DNA from: Methylosinus sporium
Lineage (GTDB): Bacteria > Pseudomonadota > Alphaproteobacteria > Rhizobiales > Beijerinckiaceae
Assembly (NCBI RefSeq): GCF_003113265.1
Contig: NZ_PUIV01000025.1
Location: forward strand, 1 to 56,004
Reading direction: 5' to 3'
DNA: 56,004 bases
The notes below the pieces were generated by a model. It was not told the DNA's origin, searched no databases, and was given only the letters and a program-made list of their open reading frames with translations. This document shows, piece by piece, positions 18,337 to 27,497 of the stretch. Within the stretch, counting starts at the first letter, position 1. Each line of letters opens with the position of its first letter. Made by a program: the position numbers and the translations under genes.

Positions 18337-19572
18337 TTTTGGGGGTAGAGCCTCGCGCGTCGCCTCTTCGACGAGCCGCGTCACCGTCGCCGGATCGCGC
18401 GGAAAGCCGGCGCGTATCCATTTCGCCTGCAATTCCTTCAGCACAGCGCCGAGCGCGCGGCCGGGCGAGAGACCGCGCGCCATCAGATCGGCGGCCTTGA
18501 CCGGAAAATCCGGCGCCGACGCCTCGGCCAGGAAGCGCGCGGCGCGCAGCCAGAATTCCGCATTGGGCGCGGCGGAGCTTTCCGCATGGGCCAGCGTCAG
18601 AGCGTCGCGGGCGCTCTGACGGCCATGCTCGAAGAGAAGCCGCGTCAGCTCCAGTTCGGACGGCGGCGAGGCGGCGCCGTGCAGTCCCTCGAGCAGTCGC
18701 GTCGCATGAGCCAATCGGCGGTGCTCGGCGTTGGAGAGCCGCAGCCGCTCGCGCAGACGATCGGCGTCCTCGGGAATGAGCGCAGCCAGCGCGCCGAGGC
18801 GCAGCAGCGGATCGACCGCATGGGCGAGCGTCGCCTCGACCGCGGCCAGCCGTGCGAGCCGCGCTGGAAAAGTGGCGCCGACGACGACTTCCAGCACGCC
18901 GGCTTGCGAGATTTCGCGCGCCACCTCCACCGCGCGGCGCGCCGCGAGAAGCTTCAGCGTTTCGGCGCGAATGCGCTCGCCGGAGAGCTTGGCGAGGCTC
19001 GCCCGCGCGATTATCGCCGCATGAAGCCCGGCGGCGTCGAGCGCCCCCTCGCCGAAAGCCGCGTGAAAGCGAAAGAAGCGCAGGACGCGCAAATGATCCT
19101 CGGCGATGCGGACGGCAGGATCGCCGATGAAGCGCACGCGCCGCGCCTCGAGATCGGCGAGCCCGCCGGCGTAATCATGGAGCTTTCCATCCTGCGAGAG
19201 GGAAAGAGCGTTGATGGTGAAGTCGCGCCGCAGCGCATCGGTCTCGAAATCGTCGCCGAAGCGCACTTTGGCGTGACGGCCGTAGGTCTCGACATCCTCG
19301 CGCAGCGTCGTTACCTCGAAAGGCGTTCCTTCGACGACCACAGTGATCGTGCCATGCTCGACGCCGGTCGGCACGCTTTTGAGCCCGGCCGCCTCCGCCG
19401 CCTTCGTCACGGCCTCGGGCAGAGCCGTGGTGGCGAGGTCGATCTCGTGCGGCGCGCGGCCGAGCAGGGAGTCGCGCACGGCGCCGCCGACGATGCGCGT
19501 CTCGCCGCCGGTCGCGCGCAGCGCCTCGAGCAGGCGGATGATTTTCGGATTGTCGAGCAGGCGGATCGGCAA
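18328..19572 (-). CDS. cca: tRNA CCA-adding enzyme / nucleotidyltransferase
   Basis: Class II nucleotidyltransferase that adds or repairs the 3' CCA of tRNAs; 414 residues. The head domain has RIVGGAVRDSLLGRAPHEID (GG-x-x-R-D motif and acidic metal ligand) and TVVVEGTPFEVTTLRED (template strand). The neck has RRDFTINALSLSQDG and FIGDPAVRIAEDHLRVLRFFRFH, signatures shared by CCA-adding enzymes and poly(A) polymerase I. The start appears to be a TTG at 19572, 1-2 bases after the stop of the upstream small gene. Since alphaproteobacterial tRNA genes often lack encoded CCA, CCA addition is the likely role. Confidence 0.93.
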   Translation of the reverse strand: MPIRLLDNPKIIRLLEALRATGGETRIVGGAVRDSLLGRAPHEIDLATTALPEAVTKAAEAAGLKSVPTGVEHGTITVVVEGTPFEVTTLREDVETYGRHAKVRFGDDFETDALRRDFTINALSLSQDGKLHDYAGGLADLEARRVRFIGDPAVRIAEDHLRVLRFFRFHAAFGEGALDAAGLHAAIIARASLAKLSGERIRAETLKLLAARRAVEVAREISQAGVLEVVVGATFPARLARLAAVEATLAHAVDPLLRLGALAALIPEDADRLRERLRLSNAEHRRLAHATRLLEGLHGAASPPSELELTRLLFEHGRQSARDALTLAHAESSAAPNAEFWLRAARFLAEASAPDFPVKAADLMARGLSPGRALGAVLKELQAKWIRAGFPRDPATVTRLVEEATREALPPKSQ

Positions 19573-19573
19573 A

Positions 19574-19834
19574 TCACTGAAAGCGGCCGGGCGCGAGCCG
19601 GCCGTCCTCTATATGCGCCGGGACATAGGTTCCCTCGTTGCGCGGCGACAGCAGAGCCAGAAAAACAAATCCGGCGATCGCGATGGCGAGGCCGGCGATG
19701 GCCAGCGACGAGACGACGCCGCGTGTCCACAGCGCCGCCACGAAGGGCCAGCGCCGACGCGCCAACAGATAGAGCGCATAGGCGACGAAGGGCGTGACGA
19801 AGAGCAACGCCGGCTGAACGATGACCCGCCACAT
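19574..19834 (-). CDS. Small membrane protein, DUF6111-like
   Basis: Eighty-six residues with two membrane helices (about 6-23, VQPALLFVTPFVAYALYLL, and 38-58, SLAIAGLAIAIAGFVFLALL), and the end segment YVPAHIEDGRLAPGRF, a conserved hallmark of this alphaproteobacterial family found upstream of cca. Function unknown. The ATG at 19834 is preferred, since the frame upstream is not hydrophobic or conserved-looking. It is translationally coupled to cca. Confidence 0.78.
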   Translation of the reverse strand: MWRVIVQPALLFVTPFVAYALYLLARRRWPFVAALWTRGVVSSLAIAGLAIAIAGFVFLALLSPRNEGTYVPAHIEDGRLAPGRFQ

Positions 19835-20183
19835 GGGGACGCCTCTCGGTAGATCGGCGGCCGGAGCCGGCGAAGACGTTCGAAGGAATGACGATCTCCG
19901 GAATCGCTCGCCGGACTTCCTCGAAACTATAGCACAGGCCACCGCCGGCCTCCTCGGGAGCGGCAGCCGCGCAAAGGGCGCGCATATCGACCGCCGAGCT
20001 CCCGTCGCGCGAGCTTCAAAAAGCCACTTTTTGCCGCCGACCCCGTCTGTCCGGCCGAGCCGAGACCGGGGCCGAAATTAAACATTCTTTAACGTCGACA
20101 AGCGTCCTTTCCGGCTTATCCTAGGGGGAAACTGCGACGCGGCCGTCGTCGCCGATCGCAGGGCAGTCATCGAAGGACAGTCA
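19835..20183. other. 349-base intergenic region upstream of the MoxR cluster
   Basis: No gene was found here. The stretch holds the divergent promoters of the small-membrane-protein/cca pair and of moxR, including a full CtrA box at 20078-20093. The remainder shows nothing recognisable. Confidence 0.7.
20078..20093. promoter_or_regulatory. CtrA binding box upstream of moxR cluster
   Basis: A perfect TTAA-N7-TTAAC site (spacer ACATTCT) lies about 90 bases before the moxR ATG, in an AT-richer patch of an otherwise GC-rich region. It matches the full alphaproteobacterial CtrA consensus, including the trailing C. Binding is inferred. Confidence 0.7.
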
Positions 20184-21173
20184 ATGACCGAGCAAGATCT
20201 GGCGAGCGCTCCCGCCGCCGCCGAGCGTGTCCTCGACGAGATCGGCCGCGCCCGCGCCGCCGTTTCCACCGTGATCTTCGGCCAGGAGGAGGCGGTCGAG
20301 CAGGCGCTCGTCACTCTGCTCGCCGGCGGCCATGGCCTGCTCGTCGGCGTGCCCGGACTCGCCAAGACCAAGCTCGTCGAGACATTGGGCCGCGTGCTCG
20401 GCCTCGACGAGCGGCGCGTGCAATTCACGCCGGACCTGCTGCCGGCCGATATTCTCGGCTCCGAGGTGCTCGAGGAGACCGCCGACAAAAAGCGCGTCTT
20501 CCGCTTCGTCAAAGGCCCGATCTTCGCGCAATTGCTGATGGCGGACGAGATCAACCGCGCCTCGCCGCGCACGCAATCGGCGCTGCTGCAGGCGATGCAG
20601 GAATATCATGTCAGCGTCGCCGGAGAGCGTCACGATCTGCCGCGGCCCTTCCATGTTCTGGCGACGCAAAATCCGTTGGAGCAGGAGGGAACCTATCCTC
20701 TGCCGGAGGCGCAGCTCGATCGCTTTCTTCTCCAGATCGACGTCGATTATCCCGACCGCGCCAGCGAGCGGCGCATATTGCTGGAGACCACCGGCGACCG
20801 CGTGACCGTGGCGCGCAAGACTCTTTCCGCCGACGAGCTGATCGCCGCCCAGAGGCTGGTGCGGCAATTGCCGGTCGGCGACAGGATCGTCGACGCGATT
20901 CTCGATCTGGTGCGCGCCGCGCGGCCGGGGGAGGGCGATCCGGAGATCGCGCCCCATGTCGCCTGGGGGCCGGGCCCACGCGCGGCGCAGGCCCTGATGC
21001 TCGCCACCCGCGCGCGCGCGCTGCTCTCCGGGCGGCTGTCGCCCTCGCTGGACGATGTCGCCGCGCTCGCCGCGCCGGCGCTGCGTCATCGCATGGCCTT
21101 GACCTTCGCTGCGCGCGCGCAGGGCAAGACCGTCGCCGGCCTCGTCGACAAGCTCGTCTCGAGGATCGGCTGA
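20184..21173 (+). CDS. MoxR-family AAA+ ATPase
   Basis: A 329-residue AAA+ ATPase of the MoxR family, chaperone-like proteins that act with VWA and DUF58 partners. It has a Walker A of the MoxR kind (GVPGLAKTKLVETLG, residues about 54-68), the sensor/Walker B region LLMADEINRASPRTQSALLQAMQE, then ATQNPLEQEGTYPLPEAQLDRF (sensor 1 with Arg finger), and the C-terminal lid WGPGPRAAQALMLATRARAL. AAGGAC precedes the ATG. First gene of a four-gene operon; only one base separates its stop from the next start. Family assignment is certain; the physiological role is not known. Confidence 0.95.
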   Translation: MTEQDLASAPAAAERVLDEIGRARAAVSTVIFGQEEAVEQALVTLLAGGHGLLVGVPGLAKTKLVETLGRVLGLDERRVQFTPDLLPADILGSEVLEETADKKRVFRFVKGPIFAQLLMADEINRASPRTQSALLQAMQEYHVSVAGERHDLPRPFHVLATQNPLEQEGTYPLPEAQLDRFLLQIDVDYPDRASERRILLETTGDRVTVARKTLSADELIAAQRLVRQLPVGDRIVDAILDLVRAARPGEGDPEIAPHVAWGPGPRAAQALMLATRARALLSGRLSPSLDDVAALAAPALRHRMALTFAARAQGKTVAGLVDKLVSRIG

Positions 21174-21174
21174 G

Positions 21175-22098
21175 GTGGCGGGACCGGCGGTTTCCACCGA
21201 GGCTTTCGATATTTCCGAACGGCTCGCGCGCGCCCGCGGCGTGGACGCCGCCGAGCTCGCCGGCCGGCTGCCGGATATCGTCATCCGCGCGCGGGAGGTG
21301 GCGGCGACGGTCGTTCATGGCGCGCATGGCCGCCGCCGCGCCGGGACCGGCGAGAATTTCTGGCAGTTCCGGCCCTTCGGCGCCGGCGAGGCCGCGCATC
21401 GCATCGACTGGCGCCGCTCGGCGCGCGATGATCGGCTCTTCGTGCGCGAACGGGAATGGGAGGCCGCCCATTCCTATTTTCTGTGGATGGATTGCTCGCC
21501 CTCCATGGGTTTCGTCTCTTTGCTGGCGTTGGAGCCCAAGCTCGACCGCGCGCTGACGCTCGGCCTCGCGCTCGCCGACGTGCTCATGCGCGGCGGCGAA
21601 AGGATCGGGCTTCTCGGCCTCACGCATCCCATGTCGACGCGCGACATTATCGAGCGCCTCGCTCAGGCGCTCGTCTCGGCCGGTGCGTCGGCGCGCGGCG
21701 AATTGCCGGAGGGCGCGGCGCTCCCCGGCGGCGCCAAGGCGCTGCTGATCTCCGATTTTCTCTGCGATCCGCAGGCGCTCGCCGAGCGTCTGGCGGCGCT
21801 CGCGGGAAATGGCGCTGCGGGCGCGCTGCTGATGATCGCCGATCCGGTGGAGGAGACGTTTCCCTTCGAAGGCGAGACGATCTTTCTCGACACGGACAGC
21901 CGCGCGCAGCTGCGCGCCGGCCGCGCCCAATCCTGGCGCGAAGCCTATGTCGAGCGTCTGGCCCGGCATAGGGACGAGATCGCCAAAGCCGCCGCCGATG
22001 TCGGCTTCTCGCTGCATATCCATCGCACCGACCGTCCTGCGGCGGAGGCGGCATTGTCCCTGAGCTTTGCGCTCGCCTCGGGATTGGAGCGCGTCTGA
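21175..22098 (+). CDS. DUF58 domain protein
   Basis: A 307-residue DUF58 protein, the usual MoxR partner (MxaS-like). Signature motifs are GTGENFWQFRPFGAGEAAHR, IDWRRSARDDRLFVREREWE and the VWA-like LWMDCSPSMGFV, in which D-x-S-x-x resembles a MIDAS site. No membrane helix is evident, unlike some DUF58 proteins. It starts with GTG one base after the moxR stop, and its TGA shares a base with the next ATG, so the three genes are coupled. DUF58/MoxR pairs are thought to assemble or activate envelope complexes; here the target is unknown. Confidence 0.92.
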   Translation: MAGPAVSTEAFDISERLARARGVDAAELAGRLPDIVIRAREVAATVVHGAHGRRRAGTGENFWQFRPFGAGEAAHRIDWRRSARDDRLFVREREWEAAHSYFLWMDCSPSMGFVSLLALEPKLDRALTLGLALADVLMRGGERIGLLGLTHPMSTRDIIERLAQALVSAGASARGELPEGAALPGGAKALLISDFLCDPQALAERLAALAGNGAAGALLMIADPVEETFPFEGETIFLDTDSRAQLRAGRAQSWREAYVERLARHRDEIAKAAADVGFSLHIHRTDRPAAEAALSLSFALASGLERV

Positions 22099-24881
22099 TG
22101 GGACTCACCTTCGCCGCGCCGCTCGCGCTCCTCGGGCTGCTCGCTCTGCCCGCCATTTATTTTCTGCTGCGGGTGACGCCGCCGCGCCCGCGCGAGATCG
22201 TGTTCCCGCCGATCCGCCTGCTCTTCGATCTGTTGCGCCGCGAGGAGACGCCCTCGCGCACGCCCTGGTGGTTATTGGCGCTGCGCCTCGCGCTCGCCGG
22301 CCTCGCCGTTCTGGCCATGGCCGGCCCGGCGTTGACGCCGGCGGCGACCGCTTCTTTTTCCGGCGCGCCGCTGCTGATCGCGATCGACGATGGCTGGCCG
22401 GCGGCGCCGGATTTCGAGGCCCGCATCGAGACGGCGCGCGCGCTCGTCGCCGACGCCGCGCGTTCCGGCGCGACTATCGCTCTTTTGCCCATGTCGCAGG
22501 CCGAGACCGCGCCGACGCGAGAGGATGGCGGCAAGATCGACGAGCGCCTGCGCGCGCTCGCGCCGCAACCTTTCGTCCCGGATCGCGCCGCCGCCGCCGC
22601 GCGGCTCGGCGAATTCGCGGCCACAAATCCGCACGGGCGCATTATCTGGATCGCCGATGGATTGGAGCAGGGCGGCGCGAGCCAATTCGCCAAAGCGCTG
22701 AGTTCGGCGTCCGCCGCCGGCGCGAAAGTCGAGACATTGACCAGCGATCATGTGCCCCGCGCGCTTCTCGCGCCGCAGAACACGGCCGCCGGCCTCGAGG
22801 TGGAAATCATACGCGCCGCCGCGGGCGCGCCCGCGTCCGGGGCGGTCTCCGCCTTCGACCAGCAGGGACGCGCGCTGGCGCAAGCGCGTTTCGATTTTTC
22901 GGGAGACAAAGCGAAAGCGCGCTTCGATCTGCCGATCGAATTGCGCAATGAGGCGGCGCTGCTGCGTCTCGACGGCGAGGCTTCGGCCGGCGCCGTGGCG
23001 CTGCTCGACGGGCGCTCCAAGGTTCGCCGTGTCGCCGTGCTGAGCGGCGTGAGCGCCGATCTCGCGCAGCCTTTGCTGGAGCCGCAATTTTATCTGCAAA
23101 AAGCCTTCGCGCCTTTCGCCGAGGTGCGCGAGCCGCGGCCGGGCGCCGCCGATCCGCTGCCCCAGCTCATCGCCGAGCAGCCCAATATCGTCGCCCTCGC
23201 CGATATCGGCGCGCTGCCGCGCGACGCGCATGAGGCGCTGATCCATTTCGTCGAGGAGGGCGGTGTGCTGCTGCGCTTCGCCGGTGCGCGCCTCGCCAAC
23301 GCCGGCGACGATCTCACGCCCGTGCGCTTGCGCCGCAACGGCCGCGTGCTCGGCGGCGCCATGTCCTGGGACACGCCGAAAAAGCTCGCGCCCTTCGATC
23401 CTTCGAGTCCCTTCTATGGGCTCGCGGTTCCCGACGAGGTGACGGTGACGCGTCAGGTTCTCGCCGAGCCGGAGCCGGGCCTGCCGGCCAAGACCTGGGC
23501 GGCGCTCACCGACGGCACGCCGCTCGTCACCGCCGAGCGGCGGGGTAAAGGGCTCATCGTACTGTTCCATGTGAGCGCCGACGCCGCCTGGTCCAATCTG
23601 CCGATCTCGGGTCTTTTCATCGACATGCTGCACCGAATCGCCGCCGAGAGCGGCGAGGCCGCCGCCCGCCGCGCCGAGGATGGCCCGCGCAGCGACGCGC
23701 CGGCTCTGGCGCCGCTCGCCATTCTGGACGGACGCGGCCGTCTCGGCGCGCCGCCGCCCACCGCCCGGCCGATCGGCGCCGATTATGACGGCGGCGCCAA
23801 TCGCGAGCATCCGCCGGGCTTCTATGGCGTCGCCGATGCGCCCATCGCCGTGCAGCCGCTGCGCGCGGGCGATGATCTGCACGCTTTCGATTTTTCGGGG
23901 CAGGGGCTCGCCGTCTCCGCTCTGCGCGCCGGCGCGCCGATCGATCTGCGTCCTTGGCTGCTCTGCCTCGTCTTCCTCGCGCTGCTCGCCGATTGGCTGA
24001 TCCTGCTCGCAATGTCCGGCGCATTGCGCCGCGCCGCGCCGATCGCTCTCGGCGCTTTTTGCGCGCTGGCCGTTCTGAGCGCCGCGCCGCAGGGCGCCCG
24101 CGCCAAGGATGCGCCCTCGGCCTCGGCCGCTTCGCCGCGCGACCGCGAGGCGGCGCTGACGACGCGGCTCGCCTATGTGGTCTCCGGCGACGCCCGCGTC
24201 GACGAGGCCAGCAAGCTCGGCCTCGGGGCTCTGTCGCGCGCGCTCAATCAGCGCACCTCCTTCGCGCCCGGAGCGCCGGTCGGCGTCGATCCGGCGCGCG
24301 ACGAATTGGCCTTTTATCCGATGCTCTATTGGCCGATCGTCGCTTCCGCGCCGCTGCCTGCGGCGCAAGCGATCGCCAAGGTCGATCTCTATCTCAAGCA
24401 GGGCGGCACCATCGTCTTCGACACGCGCGACGCGCTCACCGCGCATGAGGGCGGGCCGCCGACGCCGGAGACGCAATGGCTGCGCGATCTGACGCGCAAT
24501 CTCGACATTCCGCCGCTCGAAGTGACGCCGCGCGATCACGTCATCACCAAGACGTTTTATCTGCTCGACAATTTCTACGGCCGCACGATCAATGGCAAGA
24601 CCTGGGTAGAGGCGCTGCCGCCCGAGAGCAAGGACGATCCGGCGCGCCCCGTGCGTGCGACCGACAGCGTCTCGTCCGTCGTCATCACCTCCAATGATCT
24701 CGCCGGCGCCTGGGCGGCGGATCGCAACGGCCAGCCGCTCTACACGTTGACGCCGGGCGGCGCGCGCCAGCGTGAGCTCGCCATACGCGGCGGCGTCAAT
24801 CTCGTGATGTATACGCTGACCGGCAATTACAAATCCGATCAGGTCCATGTTCACGACCTATTGGAGCGGCTCGGCCAATGA
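22098..24881 (+). CDS. BatA-like membrane protein with C-terminal DUF4159
   Basis: A 927-residue envelope protein. Its N-terminus matches the aerotolerance-regulator (BatA) N-terminal domain: a membrane helix at 4-22, PPRPREIVFPPIRLLFDL, and a second helix at about 58-78. A VWA-like region follows (LLIAIDDGWPAAPDFE). A glutamine-amidotransferase-like stretch lies near 330-420, two further helices near 617-665 (LLCLVFLALLADWLILLAM), and DUF4159 occupies about 695-927 (RLAYVVSGDARVDEASKLGL, ELAFYPMLYWPI, LDNFYGRTINGKTWVE, VNLVMYTLTGNYKSDQVHVH). The ATG overlaps the DUF58 stop by one base. Large soluble parts probably face the periplasm. Function unknown; the context suggests it is the structural client or partner of the MoxR ATPase. 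Confidence 0.88.
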   Translation: MGLTFAAPLALLGLLALPAIYFLLRVTPPRPREIVFPPIRLLFDLLRREETPSRTPWWLLALRLALAGLAVLAMAGPALTPAATASFSGAPLLIAIDDGWPAAPDFEARIETARALVADAARSGATIALLPMSQAETAPTREDGGKIDERLRALAPQPFVPDRAAAAARLGEFAATNPHGRIIWIADGLEQGGASQFAKALSSASAAGAKVETLTSDHVPRALLAPQNTAAGLEVEIIRAAAGAPASGAVSAFDQQGRALAQARFDFSGDKAKARFDLPIELRNEAALLRLDGEASAGAVALLDGRSKVRRVAVLSGVSADLAQPLLEPQFYLQKAFAPFAEVREPRPGAADPLPQLIAEQPNIVALADIGALPRDAHEALIHFVEEGGVLLRFAGARLANAGDDLTPVRLRRNGRVLGGAMSWDTPKKLAPFDPSSPFYGLAVPDEVTVTRQVLAEPEPGLPAKTWAALTDGTPLVTAERRGKGLIVLFHVSADAAWSNLPISGLFIDMLHRIAAESGEAAARRAEDGPRSDAPALAPLAILDGRGRLGAPPPTARPIGADYDGGANREHPPGFYGVADAPIAVQPLRAGDDLHAFDFSGQGLAVSALRAGAPIDLRPWLLCLVFLALLADWLILLAMSGALRRAAPIALGAFCALAVLSAAPQGARAKDAPSASAASPRDREAALTTRLAYVVSGDARVDEASKLGLGALSRALNQRTSFAPGAPVGVDPARDELAFYPMLYWPIVASAPLPAAQAIAKVDLYLKQGGTIVFDTRDALTAHEGGPPTPETQWLRDLTRNLDIPPLEVTPRDHVITKTFYLLDNFYGRTINGKTWVEALPPESKDDPARPVRATDSVSSVVITSNDLAGAWAADRNGQPLYTLTPGGARQRELAIRGGVNLVMYTLTGNYKSDQVHVHDLLERLGQ

Positions 24882-26959
24882 GCGAGCTTTCCCTCGCCTT
24901 CACGCCGCTGCTGCCCTGGCCGGCGCTCGCCGCTCTGAGCGTCGCCGCGATTGTCGTCGCGCTCTTGTCGCTGCGCGCGGGCGGGCGCGGCGCGCCTCTG
25001 CGGCTCGCGACATTGGCGCTGGTGCTGCTCGCGCTCACCGATCCGTCGCTGCTGCGCGAGCAGCGCGAGCCTTTGAAGACGATCGTTCCCATCGTGCTCG
25101 ACCGCAGCGAGAGCCAGAGCTTCGGCGAGCGCATGGCGCAAACCGAGGCGGCAAAGGCCGCGCTCGAGCCGGCGCTGCAGAAGCTCGGCGACATAGAGCC
25201 GCGCTTCATCGACGCCGCGCGTCCCGGCGCAGAGGCCGACGGCACAAGATTGTTCCAGGCTCTGGAAGAAGGGCTGAAGGACGTTCCGCGCGAGCGCATC
25301 GGCGCCGCCATCATGGTGACGGACGGAATCGTTCACGACATACCGGCGAGCGCCGCCGCGCTCGGCTTCAAGGCTCCGCTGCATGTGCTCGTCACCGGCC
25401 ATGAGGGCGAGCGCGACCGTAGGCTCGAACTCATCGAGGCGCCGCGCTTCGGCATTGTCGGCAAGGATCAGACGATCCGCGCGCGCGTCGTCGACAGCAA
25501 TCTCGGCGGCAAGGAGCCGGTCGTCATCGCGACGCGCCGCGACGGCGAGGCGCTGGAGCCGATCGTCGCCCGCGCTGGCGAGATCGTCGATATTCCGGTG
25601 CGCGTGGCGCATGGCGGCGCCAATGTCGTCGAGCTGGAGGCGCCGACGCTGCCGGGCGAGTTGACCGCGGTCAACAACAAGGCCGTCGTCACGATCGAGG
25701 GCGTGCGCGACAAGCTGAAAGTTCTGCTCGTCTCCGGCGAGCCCAATCCCGGCGAGCGCAGCTGGCGCAATCTCTTGCGCTCGGACGCCAATGTCGATCT
25801 CGTGCATTTCACCATTCTGCGGCCGCCGGAGAAGCTCGACGGCACGCCGCCGCACGAGCTCTCGCTGATCGCCTTTCCGACAGCCGATCTCTTCGGCCGC
25901 AAGATCAACGAATTCGATCTCATCATCTTCGATCGCTATTCGAACCAGACGATCCTTCCCTCGGTCTATTTCGACAATATCCTGCGCTATGTCGACAATG
26001 GCGGCGCCTTTCTGGTCGCGACCGGGCCGGATTTCGCGACCGTGCAAGGGCTCTATTACTCGCCGCTGGAGAGCATTATTCCGGCGCGGCCGGACGGCTC
26101 GCTCTATGAGCGCGCCTTTCGCGCAAAGGTGAGCAAGGAGGGCGAGAAGCACCCGGTCACGCGCGGGCTCGCGGGCGCGAAGAATCCGCCGTCCTGGGGC
26201 GAGTGGTTCCGCCAGGTCGATACGGAAGTGGTGAAGGGCAATCCGATCCTCACCGGCGCCAATGACAAGCCGCTGCTCGTGCTCTCGCGCGAGGGCAAGG
26301 GGCGCGTCGCCGCGCTGCTCACCGATCAATTGTGGCTGTGGGCGCGCGGCTATCAGACCGGCGGCCCGCATATCGATCTGATGCGCCGCCTCGCCCATTG
26401 GCTGATGAAGGAGCCCGACCTCGAGGAGGAGGCGCTGCGCGCCAGCGCCCATGGCCACGATATAGAGATCGAGCGCCAGAGCCTCGAGGAGAATGTCGCG
26501 CCGGTGACGATGACGACGCCCTCGGGCGCGATCTCGCAGATCACGCTCGCGCCCGGCGAGCCCGGCCTGTCGCGCGCGCATCATCTGGCGAAGGAGATGG
26601 GGCTCTATCGTTTTCAGAGCGGCGAGCTGACGGCGCTCGTCAATGTCGGCCCGGAGAATCCGCGCGAGCTTCGCGAGGTGGTTTCCACTCCCGAGAAGCT
26701 GCGGCCTCTCGCCGAGGCGAGCGGCGGCACAGTGCGACGTCTGTCGAAAGACAGGGGCGGCGGCGCGGTCATTCTCCCCCGCATCGTCGAGATGCGGGAA
26801 GCCTCGGTCTTCGGCGGCGCGGATTACATCGGAGTCAAGCGCACAGGCGCGAGCGCGCTGATCGGCGTCGAGACGGCGCCGCTGGCGATCGGCCTATGGG
26901 GTCTCGTGGCGCTGCTCGGCGTGATCGTGCTGGCCTGGGCCTGGGAAGGCCGCCGCTGA
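24878..26959 (+). CDS. Large membrane protein of the MoxR cluster (VWA/glutamine amidotransferase-like)
   Basis: A 693-residue protein, last in the operon. Two N-terminal helices (about 15-32 and 44-60) and one C-terminal helix (about 667-687, AIGLWGLVALLGVIVLAWAW) anchor a large middle region. Residues about 70-180 resemble a VWA fold (TIVPIVLDRSESQSFGER, IGAAIMVTDGIVHD). Residues about 280-500 resemble a class I glutamine amidotransferase-like domain (VLLVSGEPNPGERSWRN, DLIIFDRYSNQTILP, YVDNGGAFLVATGPDF), without an obvious catalytic triad. The ATG overlaps the previous stop by 4 bases. Similar proteins accompany MoxR/DUF58/DUF4159 in other alphaproteobacteria; role unknown. Confidence 0.87.
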   Translation: MSELSLAFTPLLPWPALAALSVAAIVVALLSLRAGGRGAPLRLATLALVLLALTDPSLLREQREPLKTIVPIVLDRSESQSFGERMAQTEAAKAALEPALQKLGDIEPRFIDAARPGAEADGTRLFQALEEGLKDVPRERIGAAIMVTDGIVHDIPASAAALGFKAPLHVLVTGHEGERDRRLELIEAPRFGIVGKDQTIRARVVDSNLGGKEPVVIATRRDGEALEPIVARAGEIVDIPVRVAHGGANVVELEAPTLPGELTAVNNKAVVTIEGVRDKLKVLLVSGEPNPGERSWRNLLRSDANVDLVHFTILRPPEKLDGTPPHELSLIAFPTADLFGRKINEFDLIIFDRYSNQTILPSVYFDNILRYVDNGGAFLVATGPDFATVQGLYYSPLESIIPARPDGSLYERAFRAKVSKEGEKHPVTRGLAGAKNPPSWGEWFRQVDTEVVKGNPILTGANDKPLLVLSREGKGRVAALLTDQLWLWARGYQTGGPHIDLMRRLAHWLMKEPDLEEEALRASAHGHDIEIERQSLEENVAPVTMTTPSGAISQITLAPGEPGLSRAHHLAKEMGLYRFQSGELTALVNVGPENPRELREVVSTPEKLRPLAEASGGTVRRLSKDRGGGAVILPRIVEMREASVFGGADYIGVKRTGASALIGVETAPLAIGLWGLVALLGVIVLAWAWEGRR

Positions 26960-26980
26960 CGGGGAGCATGGGAGCGGACG

Positions 26981-27017
26981 CAAAAACGCCCCGCCTGTTC
27001 ATCCGATGTCGGGGCGT
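26981..27017 (-). terminator. Rho-independent terminator (minus strand)
   Basis: The stem ACGCCCCG / CGGGGCGT (8 bp, 16-nt loop) is preceded on the plus strand by AAAA, so on the minus strand it is a stem followed by a T run. It lies about 100 bases beyond the stop of the minus-strand gene ending at 27114, and just past the end of the plus-strand MoxR cluster. Confidence 0.7.
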
Positions 27018-27113
27018 CGATTGCGGCCGGCCGAGACTTCGGTCGATCGGTCTGCTCGAGGAAATAGGCGCTGATTTTGCCGATGCAAGAGAGGCGGATT
27101 CTTCTGCGTCCCC

Positions 27114-27380
27114 TCAGCAATCGCCGAAGCGTCGCGTCTCCGGGAACCTCGCCAGAAACGCCCGCAGCACCACGAGCTGATCGGCCGCGCGGTGCTTCAG
27201 TCCGAGGTCCAGAAAACCGTCGAGATCGGCGACGATGAGATTGCGCACGGCGGACGGACCACGTCCGAGGCCGAGCAGATAGGAGGCGAGCAGCGCGTCA
27301 TGCTGGGCCGAAGGCCGCACGCCGGACATCACCTCGTTGGACGTCGGCGCGGCATCGAAAGCTCTGCGTTGCGCATACAT
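27114..27380 (-). CDS. Hypothetical protein (88 aa)
   Basis: Eighty-eight residues, soluble and helical, with segments AQHDALLASYLLGLGRGPSA and VVLRAFLARFPETRRF. No family is recognised. The ATG at 27380 is preferred to an upstream in-frame start at 27416, though neither has a strong ribosome-binding site. It lies 117 bases downstream of the PLP enzyme gene in the same orientation and ahead of a good minus-strand terminator, which supports its being a real transcribed gene. Confidence 0.6.
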   Translation of the reverse strand: MYAQRRAFDAAPTSNEVMSGVRPSAQHDALLASYLLGLGRGPSAVRNLIVADLDGFLDLGLKHRAADQLVVLRAFLARFPETRRFGDC

Positions 27381-27497
27381 GAAACCGTTCCCCTCGAGCT
27401 CGCCGCTCCGCGACATTCCGTCGCGTCTCTCCCCGTCAGTAAGCGCTTTCGCCGATAGGGGAAATCGGGGGGAATTACGTATTTCGGCCGTTCGAAT

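Noticed and set aside
19835-20183. Small gene or RNA in the 349-base region before moxR
   Set aside because: Open frames there are short, lack codon bias and ribosome-binding sites; only promoter-like features are supported.
22272-24854. An 860-codon open frame on the minus strand under the DUF4159 gene
   Set aside because: High-GC shadow of the plus-strand gene: no domain, Arg-rich composition, no ribosome-binding site. The same applies to long antisense frames under cckA, the antiporter, katG, dusB/ntrB, ntrC and ntrY.
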